Assembly (NCBI RefSeq): GCF_900111275.1
Contig: NZ_FOGR01000003.1
Coordinates: 558,001 to 622,000, forward strand
Direction: 5' to 3'
Source: Rhizobium sp. NFR03
GTDB taxonomy: Bacteria; Pseudomonadota; Alphaproteobacteria; Rhizobiales; Rhizobiaceae
DNA: 64,000 nucleotides
This document shows, one piece after another, positions 8,329 to 16,993 of the stretch. Numbering within the stretch: position 1 is the stretch's first letter; the number at the start of each line of letters is the position of its first letter. The notes under the pieces are model-generated. The model saw only the letters and a program-made list of their open reading frames with translations, ran no database searches and had not been told where the DNA came from. The translations under genes were made by a program, and so were the position numbers.

Positions 8329-9555
8329 TCAGGCCAGCGCCACTTCACCGGACACCAGAGCGCCGGCTGCGTTTTTGGCGGTAATCTTGAACTTCGCATT
8401 GGCCTCGTCGTACCAGAAGGTCAGTTCCGTATTGACGAAGTCGGTCGCGGCCGGTGCGGCGGTTTTCCGTGTCATGACATAACCGCCGTAATTGACGCGG
8501 CTGAGGACCTGATCGGAAAAATTCAGCATCTGGAAAAAGTCACCGGTGCCGGACGCGGTTTCCTGGCTGAATTGCGCCACAGGCAGGGTCGGGGCATAGC
8601 CGGAAAGCTGCATGGCCGGCTGGTCGGTCTTGCCGGCATTGGAGAAGAAGCTGGAATAGGCTGCCGTAATCCGCCCGCTCGACTGAATACGGAAGAGCTG
8701 CGCATCAGCGCTGTTGAGGATGTTGAGCACATCGGCCGTCTGGCCGGATGCGCCCTTCGCCGTCAGCGCCACGGTGGCCGGCGCGTTGTTCGTGACCTTC
8801 ACCGGCGTGCGCCAGTCGAAGAGCCCGTACTGGATCGCCCCGCGTAGCGTCGTGCCGTCGGCATCGAACAGGCTCAGCACCGGCTGGCTTGCAGCCACTG
8901 CGCGCCCGCCGACGCGGAAGCGGATGCCGGTGCCTGAAGCTCCGGCTGACTGCGAGAGCGTCACCGTCTGGCTGTCCACGACGGCGCTGATCGTCGTGCC
9001 CGCCGGGATGCTGCCGAACGGGCTCGATGCGCCGACCGAGGTCAACTGCGCGATCGTCTGGCCAACGTCCGCCGCCGTGAAAGCGGCCGTGGCGGATGTG
9101 AAGGTGGTAGAGCCGGTATTCGAGACGCCGTCCTTGAAGCCGGCGCCGGTCTTTGCCTGCAGCTTGATGCCGCCGGCGCCGGCGTAGAGGTCCATCTGCA
9201 GAGCGGGGTTGGAAGCATAGCCGATGAGGTAGGCGCCGAGGCCTGCCCCGGGATTGTTGACGATGTTCAGGCCCCAGTTCGCATTCTTGTGGCTGATCAG
9301 CAGACCGCCGCCGAGGCCTTCGTCCGTGCCGATGCCGATCGCGCCGGTCTGCGCACCCGAGTTCGGGCCGGCGCGCAGATGGAAGATATAGCCGGTCGTG
9401 TCGTCATACTTGGCATCCATCACGCCGTTACGGCCATTGCCGAGCGGCTTGACCGTGAAGGGCGCGTCGCCAAAGACGCTGAGACGAAGCGCCGTCTCGA
9501 CCTCCGTCTTTTCCGTCGACGTCACGCTGCCGAGGTAGGTTGCGAAATAGGTCAT
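8329..9555 (-). CDS. Phage tail-fibre-like beta-rich protein
   Basis: The 408-residue product is rich in Gly, Ala, Ser, Thr and Asn with short beta-type repeats. It has no signal peptide or membrane segment. A segment around residues 150-205 (TFTSATAAFTAADVGQTIAQL, then PAGTTISAVVDSQTVTLS) matches a motif that I know from phage tail and neck-fibre proteins. The region with SSGRITAAYSSFFSN and the C-terminal FWYDEANAKFKITAKNAAG are also of the type seen in trimeric fibres. The ATG shares one base with the stop of the upstream 67-residue gene (TGATG), with AAGGA upstream. A longer frame to 9762 was rejected because the extra part is the shadow of that gene. The exact function is unknown. Confidence 0.65.
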   Translation of the reverse strand: MTYFATYLGSVTSTEKTEVETALRLSVFGDAPFTVKPLGNGRNGVMDAKYDDTTGYIFHLRAGPNSGAQTGAIGIGTDEGLGGGLLISHKNANWGLNIVNNPGAGLGAYLIGYASNPALQMDLYAGAGGIKLQAKTGAGFKDGVSNTGSTTFTSATAAFTAADVGQTIAQLTSVGASSPFGSIPAGTTISAVVDSQTVTLSQSAGASGTGIRFRVGGRAVAASQPVLSLFDADGTTLRGAIQYGLFDWRTPVKVTNNAPATVALTAKGASGQTADVLNILNSADAQLFRIQSSGRITAAYSSFFSNAGKTDQPAMQLSGYAPTLPVAQFSQETASGTGDFFQMLNFSDQVLSRVNYGGYVMTRKTAAPAATDFVNTELTFWYDEANAKFKITAKNAAGALVSGEVALA

Positions 9556-9758
9556 CAGGCGTCCTTGCTGGTGAGTTCGATCTGCGTGGCCGTGGTGAGG
9601 GCGATACCCGTGGCGGAGGTCAGTGTGATCCGCCCCGTCAGCGCCGAGCCGGCCCGGTCCGTGAGAACGGAGCCGTCCCGCGCGGTCAGCGGCATCATGC
9701 TGGCGAAGCCGGACACGCTGGCCCGCTCGATGGATAGGCCGAGAGAAATCTGGTGCAT
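9555..9758 (-). CDS. Small Thr/Ser/Ala-rich repeat protein, coupled to the fibre-like gene
   Basis: This 67-residue protein (MHQISLGLSIERASV at the start) is made largely of short imperfect repeats of the form LT-x-(R/A)-x-G, for example LTARDGSVLTDRAGSALTG. AGGAG lies ahead of the ATG. The stop overlaps the start of the fibre-like gene by one base, so the two are likely co-translated. The repeat pattern is consistent with a beta-structured surface or fibre accessory protein. I do not recognise a named family. A longer frame to 9953 exists but its extra residues are basic and not protein-like. Confidence 0.6.
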   Translation of the reverse strand: MHQISLGLSIERASVSGFASMMPLTARDGSVLTDRAGSALTGRITLTSATGIALTTATQIELTSKDA

Positions 9759-9852
9759 GCACTGTCTCCTTTTGTGTTCGAACAATGCGACCCCGGTAGA
9801 CGGCGTATGAAGAGGCGTGCGGCAGCGGGCACCCCGCTTGCCGGAACGATGT

Positions 9853-12393
9853 CTAGCCCGGTCGCGCCGCGAGGCGGGTGATCCGCCGGTTCCCGGCATC
9901 GGGCGGCAGCGTGTACGGCCCCTGAACGCCGAAAACCTCCTGCGTACTTGCATCCTCGTAGGTCAGCGCAATGTCGTGGAGGCCTGGGGGAAGTGTGATG
10001 ACGACCTCATCCGCCTCCCGAACGATCGCCTGTCCGGTCGTGGGTATGATGGAAGATGGCACCGACCCTTTTTCAAGCTGCGGCAAGCCGATCCGGAAAG
10101 CGAAACGGCTCGCTTGGCCGACCAGGCAGGGAATGAAGAGATATGGGCGCAGGTTCGTGGTGCCCGATGTGGAGACGACAGCCGTGCAGGCCTGCCTGAG
10201 GAGAACCCGCCCGGCAGCAGCCTCTGTCGAATGCCGCGCAAGCGGTTCGCCGGATGACGCCAGCTCGGTCAATCCCAGCATCGGCCGCGGTGCATCTCCA
10301 CTGCCGATTCGCGCAAGGAAACAGGAAAGTGTCCAGCCATCCTCTGCGGTATCCTGCGTCACCGGGATCTCGCCTTCCTCCTCGAAAAACAGCATCACGC
10401 CATCCGTCTCGGGCACGCCGTCCCATGCAAGGTCGATGAAGGAAATGCCGGCTTCCGTGCCGGTGCGCAGAACGGACAGCGTGAGCCCGTCGCCACCAAG
10501 GACGCTCCAGTGCCGGGGCAAAGCTCCGCCGGCCGCCGGGATATCGGTTATGCCGCTGTTGCGGATCAGGTTGCGTGCGGCTGGCTCGACCAGCAGTCCC
10601 CCGCCATCGGCGCGTCTCGGCAGATCGGCCGGCACGCTCTGCCAGCCGGCGTCGGTGTGCGCCAGACCCGGCGTCTTCCGCCGGCAGGAGAGAAGGGTTT
10701 CTGGAGCAACGCGCACGCCATCGATACGCGCGATATCGTTGACGAAATCGATCTCGATGCCGCGTTTGCCGGTCGAGCTCACGGCGTTCGCAGCCATTCG
10801 GCGGAAGGCTGGCGATGCCGTGGCGGCAATGGCGACATGGCCTGCCGACTGCGGATGAATGCCGTCCGCCGAAAGGGTTGCGCGAACCGGTGTGCCGGCG
10901 TCGTGGGCAGCGCCGGGTCCGCCGTTGAGGATCGCGGTGGCGGGAGACGTCGCGGAGACCGTCGTCACATGCGGCCAGTTCAGTTCCGCACCCTCACTTG
11001 CCCCGGCAGGCACGACAGGCAGAAACACAAGATGATCGCCCTGACGGGGCGCATCGCGCAGCACGAGCGTACCGGCCCAGGCTGAAACGGGTGCGGCGAG
11101 CACGGTTTCAAAGAGGGGTACATGCCATGCGTGGTTCGTCTGCACGGCGACGGTAATGTCGATGATATCATCGGGAGCTTCTCCGGCGACACGCGCCTTG
11201 CCAGCCGTCTTTCCCTTGTCAGCCGTCTTTCCCTTGCTTGCCTCATCCCGCCGGGCCGTTGCGATGGCTTCGTTCACCTCGGCGACGACGCTTGCCGGCC
11301 CGAAGCCCTGCTTGCTTTTCTGGCCCTCGATGCTTGTATTGGCATCCGAAGAGATGGTTTCGGAAAGGACGGTCGCCTGGGTGATATGGCGAACACCGAC
11401 CTTCCGCAGGCTGTTCCAGATCGCCCGCAGGTCGTCCGTCACCTGATCGGCCGCGCGGCCATCGCGAATGTCGTTATTGCCAAGTGCCACGATGGCAGCC
11501 GTAGCGCCCGCCCGCCGGACGAGGGCGAGCGACTTCTGCGACATGCCGCGCACGAACTGCGCCTTGTCGCCGGCCCGCGTCACGGAGAGATAAGGGAGCC
11601 CCGCGGCAAAGGCGGCCCGCCGCCCCCAGCCTCCTCCGGTTTCGCCATCTCCCGCCATGTCCACCGCACCGTCCAGAATACTGTCGCCGATGCCGGCAAC
11701 GGAGGTGACGGGCTGCGCGGGCGTGCCGACCAGCATGACCGGGCACGGCGCGGCCACCCAGAGATCGGCGTCCTGCGGGATCTGCCAGCCGGCTTCGTCG
11801 ATATCGTCACCCCCGTGGCGCGGATCGAACAGAACCTGACTTTCGCCGGGGAGATAGGTCGCATTGCCCTGCACAGCGATGATGCCCTTGGGCTCGAGAT
11901 CGACCAGGACGCGGATGTACACGACGGTTCCCGGCGCAAACGACGTCAAACCGAATGCCTCGGCCGATACGGCCTCCGGCAGCACCTCGACGGCTCCGGC
12001 TGCGACGGTTTGGGATCGTTGACCGTCGAAGAAGAACGGCACCGTTCTGCCTGCCGAGGATGCCGACACCTTGACGATCGTGTAGGAGACCTCGCCGTCG
12101 ATTTCCCGTTTCGACGCATTGGCGATGCTGAAGTTGGAAAAGACCGGTGCGACCGACAGAGCGCCGCCGGCGCCGACCACGAAGCGGGTCGCAACCTTCA
12201 TGCGGGTCTTGGCGCCGCTGGCGCCACCTGTCGCATTCGGTATCTGTCCCCGGCTCGCAATATTGGAAAGAGATGCGACGGACGCACCTAGGGCTACCCG
12301 CGGGCCAACCGCGCCTGCCGCGGCGGCAAGACCTGCCGCCGCAAGAAACTGTCGTCTGCCGATGGTCAACATGGTGCCGCTATCCCTTTCCAT
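9853..12393 (-). CDS. Tat-exported SGNH/GDSL-type hydrolase with C-terminal phage-like domain
   Basis: The 846-residue protein has a twin-arginine signal (IGRRQFLAAAGLAAAA) near the N-terminus. The central SGNH hydrolase domain carries GDSILDG (Ser nucleophile), an ALGNNDIRDG block with the conserved Asn, and DGIHPQSAGH with the Asp/His pair. The C-terminal 280 residues resemble the jelly-roll domains of phage structural proteins: EPAARNLIRNS at the start and QLEKGSVPSSIIPTTGQAI near the end. SGNH enzymes in such loci usually remove acyl groups from glycans. Here a periplasmic or extracellular deacylase of the EPS is likely but unproven. ATG at 12393 has GGAG upstream; the ATG at 12372 is also possible. 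The gene heads a four-gene minus-strand cassette. Confidence 0.82.
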   Translation of the reverse strand: MERDSGTMLTIGRRQFLAAAGLAAAAGAVGPRVALGASVASLSNIASRGQIPNATGGASGAKTRMKVATRFVVGAGGALSVAPVFSNFSIANASKREIDGEVSYTIVKVSASSAGRTVPFFFDGQRSQTVAAGAVEVLPEAVSAEAFGLTSFAPGTVVYIRVLVDLEPKGIIAVQGNATYLPGESQVLFDPRHGGDDIDEAGWQIPQDADLWVAAPCPVMLVGTPAQPVTSVAGIGDSILDGAVDMAGDGETGGGWGRRAAFAAGLPYLSVTRAGDKAQFVRGMSQKSLALVRRAGATAAIVALGNNDIRDGRAADQVTDDLRAIWNSLRKVGVRHITQATVLSETISSDANTSIEGQKSKQGFGPASVVAEVNEAIATARRDEASKGKTADKGKTAGKARVAGEAPDDIIDITVAVQTNHAWHVPLFETVLAAPVSAWAGTLVLRDAPRQGDHLVFLPVVPAGASEGAELNWPHVTTVSATSPATAILNGGPGAAHDAGTPVRATLSADGIHPQSAGHVAIAATASPAFRRMAANAVSSTGKRGIEIDFVNDIARIDGVRVAPETLLSCRRKTPGLAHTDAGWQSVPADLPRRADGGGLLVEPAARNLIRNSGITDIPAAGGALPRHWSVLGGDGLTLSVLRTGTEAGISFIDLAWDGVPETDGVMLFFEEEGEIPVTQDTAEDGWTLSCFLARIGSGDAPRPMLGLTELASSGEPLARHSTEAAAGRVLLRQACTAVVSTSGTTNLRPYLFIPCLVGQASRFAFRIGLPQLEKGSVPSSIIPTTGQAIVREADEVVITLPPGLHDIALTYEDASTQEVFGVQGPYTLPPDAGNRRITRLAARPG

Positions 12394-12600
12394 TGTCGTG
12401 TCTCCGCCGCGCCTGCCTGCACTGCGGTCGTCCCGCCGCTGGTCTCGCTCCGGTCAATGGGCACTATCGGGCTCTGGCACCGCGCGGGGAAAAACAGGCT
12501 CCGGTAAAAACGGCAGTCTCTTTGATATGGCTCATCAATTTCTGCCCGATCCGCGAAAACAGATGGCCATATCCCTTCGGTCTTCCCCGCTATCGGTACG

Positions 12601-14574
12601 TCATGGCGCCTTCACCTGCCATGTTTGTGCCCCGGGGATGGCGCCTGTGGCGATGATGGCTTGTGCCAAGGCCTTCGAGCCTTCCGCCGTCAGATGCCCG
12701 TAGTCCCATTGCAGGGGGACATCGCCGGCCATCGTCGTGCAGGCGGCATCCGGGTTCGGGCAGAGGAGACGATAGGGCGAGACGTAGACGGCTCCGGCAG
12801 CCTCGACCAATGCCTGAAGGTCACGGTCCCGCTGCGCCTGATCCGTCATCCGGCTATCGACGAGAAGCGCTTCGCTACGGCCGCTCGCCACCTGAGCGAG
12901 GAGGCGCGCCAGCGGCCGCTGATATTCGACGATGGGGCCGGAGACGACCACCGTGCCCGCCTTGTCCTTCACCTGCCGAAGGGTTTCGGCGATCAGTGGC
13001 AGATCGTAGTCTGCCCAGCGCGCGGAGAGGATGAGCACATCCGGCTTGTTCTGCGGCAGAAACTGCTCGAACATTGTCTGCATCAGCTCGATGCAACTCG
13101 GATCGCCCCTCGCGCCGACCAGAGGCTCGCATCCGCTCGATGTGGCCTGCATCACATGCGCCTTCGGCAAGGCGGCATCGAACCCGCTTGAGAGATGGGC
13201 GGCATGGCTGTCGCCCATCACGAGAATGTTCGGCTTGACCGTGGAGGGCGCGAGGCAATCCGGCGAGGCGAAATCCGCCACTGTCTGCTGGTAGCCTATC
13301 AGGAAACAGGTTCCGCGCCGGTAAACCGCCCGGTCGTCGTAGGTGATGTAGGCGGCAAGGCGATCGCTCTCCGTCTGAGGTGCCTTGGCCGTGGCATACA
13401 GGATACCGAGGCCGACAAGGCAGCAGAGGCAGCAGGCCGCCCCGGCCTGCATCCACAATGACCGCGCCGTGCGGCCGATCTGGCGTTTTCGGAAAGGCTG
13501 TTCCACGAAGCGCCATGAGAGATAGGCGGCGACAAGGCTCGCCAGAACAAGGCCGGCGGCTTCCGGCACCGTGGGCGCCCGTCCGGTCACCAGCGCAACG
13601 CCCACGAAGATCGGCCAGTGCCAGAGATAGAGAGAATAGGAGATTTTGCCGATTCCGACGAAGGGCGGCAGCGCGAGGAGCCGCGTGACACAGGATCCGC
13701 CCATGCTGCCGATCGCGATCAGAAGCACAGCACCGGCCACGGGCGCAACCGCGATGACGCCGGGGAACGGCAAGCCGCCATGGAACCGGTAGGCGCTGGC
13801 GAGAATCAATGCGAGGGCGACGATCGCCACGCCGTCACGCATACGCGCCGGCAGACGGGGTAATGGCGCGAAAACAAGAAGGGCGCCGGCGATGAGCTCC
13901 CAGGCACGTGAGAGTGGCACATAATATGCGAGATCGCGGTTGGCACCCGTCAACCAGACGCCGAACAGGAAGCTTGCCAGCGCGGTGGCGGCAACCACGG
14001 CCCCGGCGCGCCAGCGACCCAGACCGGACACGGCAAGGAGAATCAGCGGGAAGACGAGGTAGAACTGTTCCTCAACGCCGAGCGACCAGGTATGGACCAG
14101 CGGCTGGCTATAGGCATCAGCTGCGAAATAGCCGGACTTTCCAAGCGTTTCGAAGGCAAGATAGATATTGGAGAACGATGTCAGGGCAGCAAGCCCTGTC
14201 CAGATCGTCGTCATGCGCTCGCTGGGAAACAGGATCAGCGGCGCGCAGAGGAGCGTGACCGCAATGGTAACGACAAGCGCCGGGAAAATGCGCCGTGTTC
14301 GCCGCTCGTAAAAGCTCACAAGAGAGAACGTCCCGTGCTGCAGCTCGTGCCAGACGGCCTTGGTGATCAGGTAACCCGAAATGACGAAGAAGACATCGAC
14401 CCCGACGAAGCCGCCACGCAACGGACTGATCCCCGTATGGAACAGAAGCACGATGAGGACCGCCACTGCGCGCAATCCGTCGATATCACCGCGATAAATT
14501 CCCGAATCATGCAGGGCTCTTCCTTGCTCCGGGCGCGATAAGGTTCGCGTCGAAACATCGTGTTCCAAGAGCAT
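12601..14574 (-). CDS. OafA-type acyltransferase with C-terminal SGNH domain
   Basis: The 657-residue protein combines an N-terminal acyltransferase-3 membrane domain (IDGLRAVAVLIVLLFH, GVDVFFVISGYLITK, SLGVEEQFYLVFP, about ten helices to residue 360) with a C-terminal periplasmic SGNH domain (NILVMGDSHAAHLSSGF near 430 and DYGHLTAEGSKALA near the end). This two-domain form acetylates O-antigens and exopolysaccharides, with the SGNH part completing transfer outside the membrane. The ATG at 14574 has GGAGA six bases upstream; the frame extends to 14661 but that part overlaps a promoter-like sequence. The acceptor sugar here is unknown. Confidence 0.92.
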   Translation of the reverse strand: MLLEHDVSTRTLSRPEQGRALHDSGIYRGDIDGLRAVAVLIVLLFHTGISPLRGGFVGVDVFFVISGYLITKAVWHELQHGTFSLVSFYERRTRRIFPALVVTIAVTLLCAPLILFPSERMTTIWTGLAALTSFSNIYLAFETLGKSGYFAADAYSQPLVHTWSLGVEEQFYLVFPLILLAVSGLGRWRAGAVVAATALASFLFGVWLTGANRDLAYYVPLSRAWELIAGALLVFAPLPRLPARMRDGVAIVALALILASAYRFHGGLPFPGVIAVAPVAGAVLLIAIGSMGGSCVTRLLALPPFVGIGKISYSLYLWHWPIFVGVALVTGRAPTVPEAAGLVLASLVAAYLSWRFVEQPFRKRQIGRTARSLWMQAGAACCLCCLVGLGILYATAKAPQTESDRLAAYITYDDRAVYRRGTCFLIGYQQTVADFASPDCLAPSTVKPNILVMGDSHAAHLSSGFDAALPKAHVMQATSSGCEPLVGARGDPSCIELMQTMFEQFLPQNKPDVLILSARWADYDLPLIAETLRQVKDKAGTVVVSGPIVEYQRPLARLLAQVASGRSEALLVDSRMTDQAQRDRDLQALVEAAGAVYVSPYRLLCPNPDAACTTMAGDVPLQWDYGHLTAEGSKALAQAIIATGAIPGAQTWQVKAP

Positions 14575-14614
14575 AAGCAGTCTCCAGCGCAAAGGAAGGC
14601 GTGGCAGCATTTGT

Positions 14615-14642
14615 TTGACACTTGCCTCATCGAGTTTATCGT
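14615..14642 (+). promoter_or_regulatory. Candidate sigma-70-type promoter for the rightward EPS operon
   Basis: TTGACA is followed by a 16-base spacer and TATCGT (four of six matches to the -10 consensus), about 90 bases before the first gene of the plus-strand GT2 - polymerase - GT2 - GH10 operon. It lies in the divergent gap next to the acyltransferase gene. Read by eye only. Confidence 0.4.
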
Positions 14643-14733
14643 GTAACTCAATTAGATACATATGAAATTTGTTTTATCGACGGAATTTGCGCTCGGACAT
14701 GGAAGACGTTTGCCTGACATTTGGTAGAGACGC

Positions 14734-15651
14734 ATGAGGACCGCCGTGCTCATCGCCATTCCGACCTACCGGCGCCCCGCCGAGCTTGAACGTCTGTTGT
14801 TACGGATCGCTCAGCTGGATATCGCGGTGCCGGTCGCGGTGCTTGTCGCCGACAACGATGCCGAGGGGCGGCAGGGCGGCGAGGTCGTTGCGGCACTTTC
14901 GGCCGGTTCCTATCCCTTTCCCCTGCAAGCCATAACCGTTTCCGCCAAGGGGCTCGCCCATGTCCGCAACGCGCTTTTTGCCCACGCCCTTGCCCATGAA
15001 GACTTCACCCATCTGGCAATGATCGATGACGACGAATGGCCGGATGCAAACTGGCTTGGCGAACTGTTGCGCGTGCAGATAGCCACCGGCGCGGATATCG
15101 TCGGCGCTCCCGTCGCGTCGATCTTTGAAGACAATCACAGAAGCTGGGTGCGTCGCGCCCGCTTGTTTCAGCCGGAACCGCGGCCCGAAGGCCTCTGCCC
15201 GATCATCTGGGCCAGCAATAACGTGCTCCTGACGCGCACATGCATCGAGACTGCCGGCCCCCCTTGGTTCGATCTCGCCTTCAACCTCACCGGCGGCGAG
15301 GATGTCGAGCTTTTTACGCGGCTGAAGGCGGGCGGGCGGCAATTTGCCTGGGCGCCCGGCGCCCTGATTTTCGAGAGCGTGCCACGCGAGCGCACGCGGG
15401 CGCGATGGCTTCTGCAGCGAGGCCTGCGCATCGGCTCGACCGATGCCCGCATTCAGCTGCGCCACGGCGCAGGGCGCCTTGGTCGCATGCGCACGATGGG
15501 CAAGGCCGTTCTCGGCCTCGCGGTCAGCCTCGCGCTTCTGCCACTGCGGGCGGTGAGCGGGAAGCACCGTGCCGACGGATTGTTCTCGGCAGCGCGCGCG
15601 GCCGGGAAGTTTTACGGTTTCTATGGAGGCAGGGTCCATGAGTACAAGTAA
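14734..15651 (+). CDS. Glycosyltransferase family 2 (ExoM-like)
   Basis: The 305-residue protein has a GT-A fold: N-terminal VLIAIPTYRRPAELERLL, a nucleotide-sugar region VLVADNDAEG, and the metal-binding AMIDDDEWPDANWLGELL near residues 95-112. An acceptor-side motif GGEDVELFTRLK follows near residue 190. The pattern IDDDEWP and the C-terminal FYGFYGGRVHEYK resemble ExoM, the beta-1,4-glucosyltransferase of succinoglycan synthesis. It probably adds one sugar to the lipid-linked repeat on the cytoplasmic face. The sugar donor is not certain. It overlaps the polymerase gene by 14 bases, so the two are co-translated. A paralogue lies at 19878-20810. Confidence 0.88.
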   Translation: MRTAVLIAIPTYRRPAELERLLLRIAQLDIAVPVAVLVADNDAEGRQGGEVVAALSAGSYPFPLQAITVSAKGLAHVRNALFAHALAHEDFTHLAMIDDDEWPDANWLGELLRVQIATGADIVGAPVASIFEDNHRSWVRRARLFQPEPRPEGLCPIIWASNNVLLTRTCIETAGPPWFDLAFNLTGGEDVELFTRLKAGGRQFAWAPGALIFESVPRERTRARWLLQRGLRIGSTDARIQLRHGAGRLGRMRTMGKAVLGLAVSLALLPLRAVSGKHRADGLFSAARAAGKFYGFYGGRVHEYK

Positions 15652-16990
15652 CGTCCCGGCCTATTCGACGCCGGTGTTTGGTAGCGCGGCACATTCCAGA
15701 GAGCCGCTGTGGCTCCGGCGCGTTCTCGAATTGATGCTGTGTGCCTTCCTGGCCTATGTTTTCACCGACGGAACACTGATTGCGGTCAATACCGGCGTCA
15801 GCGACATGACGAGCCTTGTACTTGAAAGCGGCGAAGGCGATTCCAGCCGGCAGATCTTCTATATCGGCATTGCCGTCCTGCTCTTCCTGATCGCCGCGCG
15901 CCACGGGCTGAGCAACGTCGTCGCGCCTTTTCCTCTGTCCGTCTTCATCGTCATCGTCTGGTGCTTCTGCAGCACCTCCTGGGCCATCGTTCCGGATATT
16001 TCACTGCGCCGCGCCATTCTCGCGACCATCATCATCTTCGCGACCATCACCATCGTCGCCGCCCTCGGGCCGCTTCGGGTTACCCAACTGCTCTACCGGA
16101 TCCTCGCCTTCTTCGTCGTCGCCAACATGCTCTCGGTCGTTCTCCTGCCGGGCTATGCCATTCATTCCGAAGGGGAGCTGGATACAGCCCTTATCGGCGC
16201 ATGGCACGGGCTTATGCCGCACAAGAACATCGCTTCGGCGGTGACCGCGCTTTCGGCCATCGTCTTTGGGTATCACGCCTTTCTCACACGCAGCTGGAAG
16301 TCGGCGGTTCTTCTGGTGCTCTCCATCATCTTTCTGCTGGGTACCCGCGGCAAGACCTCACTCGGCATCGTCATGCCCTGCCTGCTGGCCGGCATCATGT
16401 ACAACCACGCCTTTCGCACGGAACGGCAGAAGTTCCTTCTCTTCGCAAGCATCTTCCTGTTCATTGCGGGGCTTGCCGTCTTCGCCATGATCTTCACGCC
16501 TCTGCTCGCGCAGATTTTCGACGATCCGACCTCGTTCACCGGCCGCGTGGCCATCTGGGACATCGTGCTGCGCTATGTCGAGGAGTATCCGATGACCGGT
16601 GCCGGCTTCGGATCCTTCTGGCTGATCGGACAGGATTCGCCGATCCTGCGCATCGGCGGCGACATGCCCTGGCTCTTCGGCATCGCCCATTCGCACAACG
16701 GCTACCTCGAAATGCTGGTGACCACCGGCGTGCCGGGTCTGGTGTTGACGGTCATCATGTTCGTCGTCGTGCCGTTCTATTCTTTCGTCATGGCCGACCC
16801 GGTCTGGAGGAAGATCAACGGGCTCTACTTCGGGATCTGGCTCTTCGCCGTTATCTACAATCTTCTGGAAACGCACATCATGAACCGCGACCGACAGGTT
16901 TGGGTCATCATGCTGATCGCCATTCAGGTGGCATTCCTCCACCGGAAGCGAATACCGGGCACGGGTCCGCGCATCGTTCTGGACAATTAG
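15638..16990 (+). CDS. O-antigen ligase/polymerase family membrane protein (ExoQ-like EPS polymerase)
   Basis: The 450-residue protein has about eleven membrane helices and the conserved loop motifs of the O-antigen ligase/Wzy family: WHGLMPHKNIAS near residue 185, GTRGKTSLGI, FTGRVAIWDIVL near 300, and AHSHNGYLEMLVTTGVPGL near 350. ExoQ of S. meliloti has the same motif order. In a Wzx/Wzy-type EPS system it joins repeat units at the periplasmic side. The start at 15638 was chosen because GGAGG precedes it; the longer frame to 15569 overlaps the upstream gene fully. The start overlaps the GT2 stop by 14 bases. Whether it acts as polymerase or ligase cannot be told from sequence alone; the EPS context favours polymerase. 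Confidence 0.87.
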   Translation: MSTSNVPAYSTPVFGSAAHSREPLWLRRVLELMLCAFLAYVFTDGTLIAVNTGVSDMTSLVLESGEGDSSRQIFYIGIAVLLFLIAARHGLSNVVAPFPLSVFIVIVWCFCSTSWAIVPDISLRRAILATIIIFATITIVAALGPLRVTQLLYRILAFFVVANMLSVVLLPGYAIHSEGELDTALIGAWHGLMPHKNIASAVTALSAIVFGYHAFLTRSWKSAVLLVLSIIFLLGTRGKTSLGIVMPCLLAGIMYNHAFRTERQKFLLFASIFLFIAGLAVFAMIFTPLLAQIFDDPTSFTGRVAIWDIVLRYVEEYPMTGAGFGSFWLIGQDSPILRIGGDMPWLFGIAHSHNGYLEMLVTTGVPGLVLTVIMFVVVPFYSFVMADPVWRKINGLYFGIWLFAVIYNLLETHIMNRDRQVWVIMLIAIQVAFLHRKRIPGTGPRIVLDN

Positions 16991-16993
16991 ACA

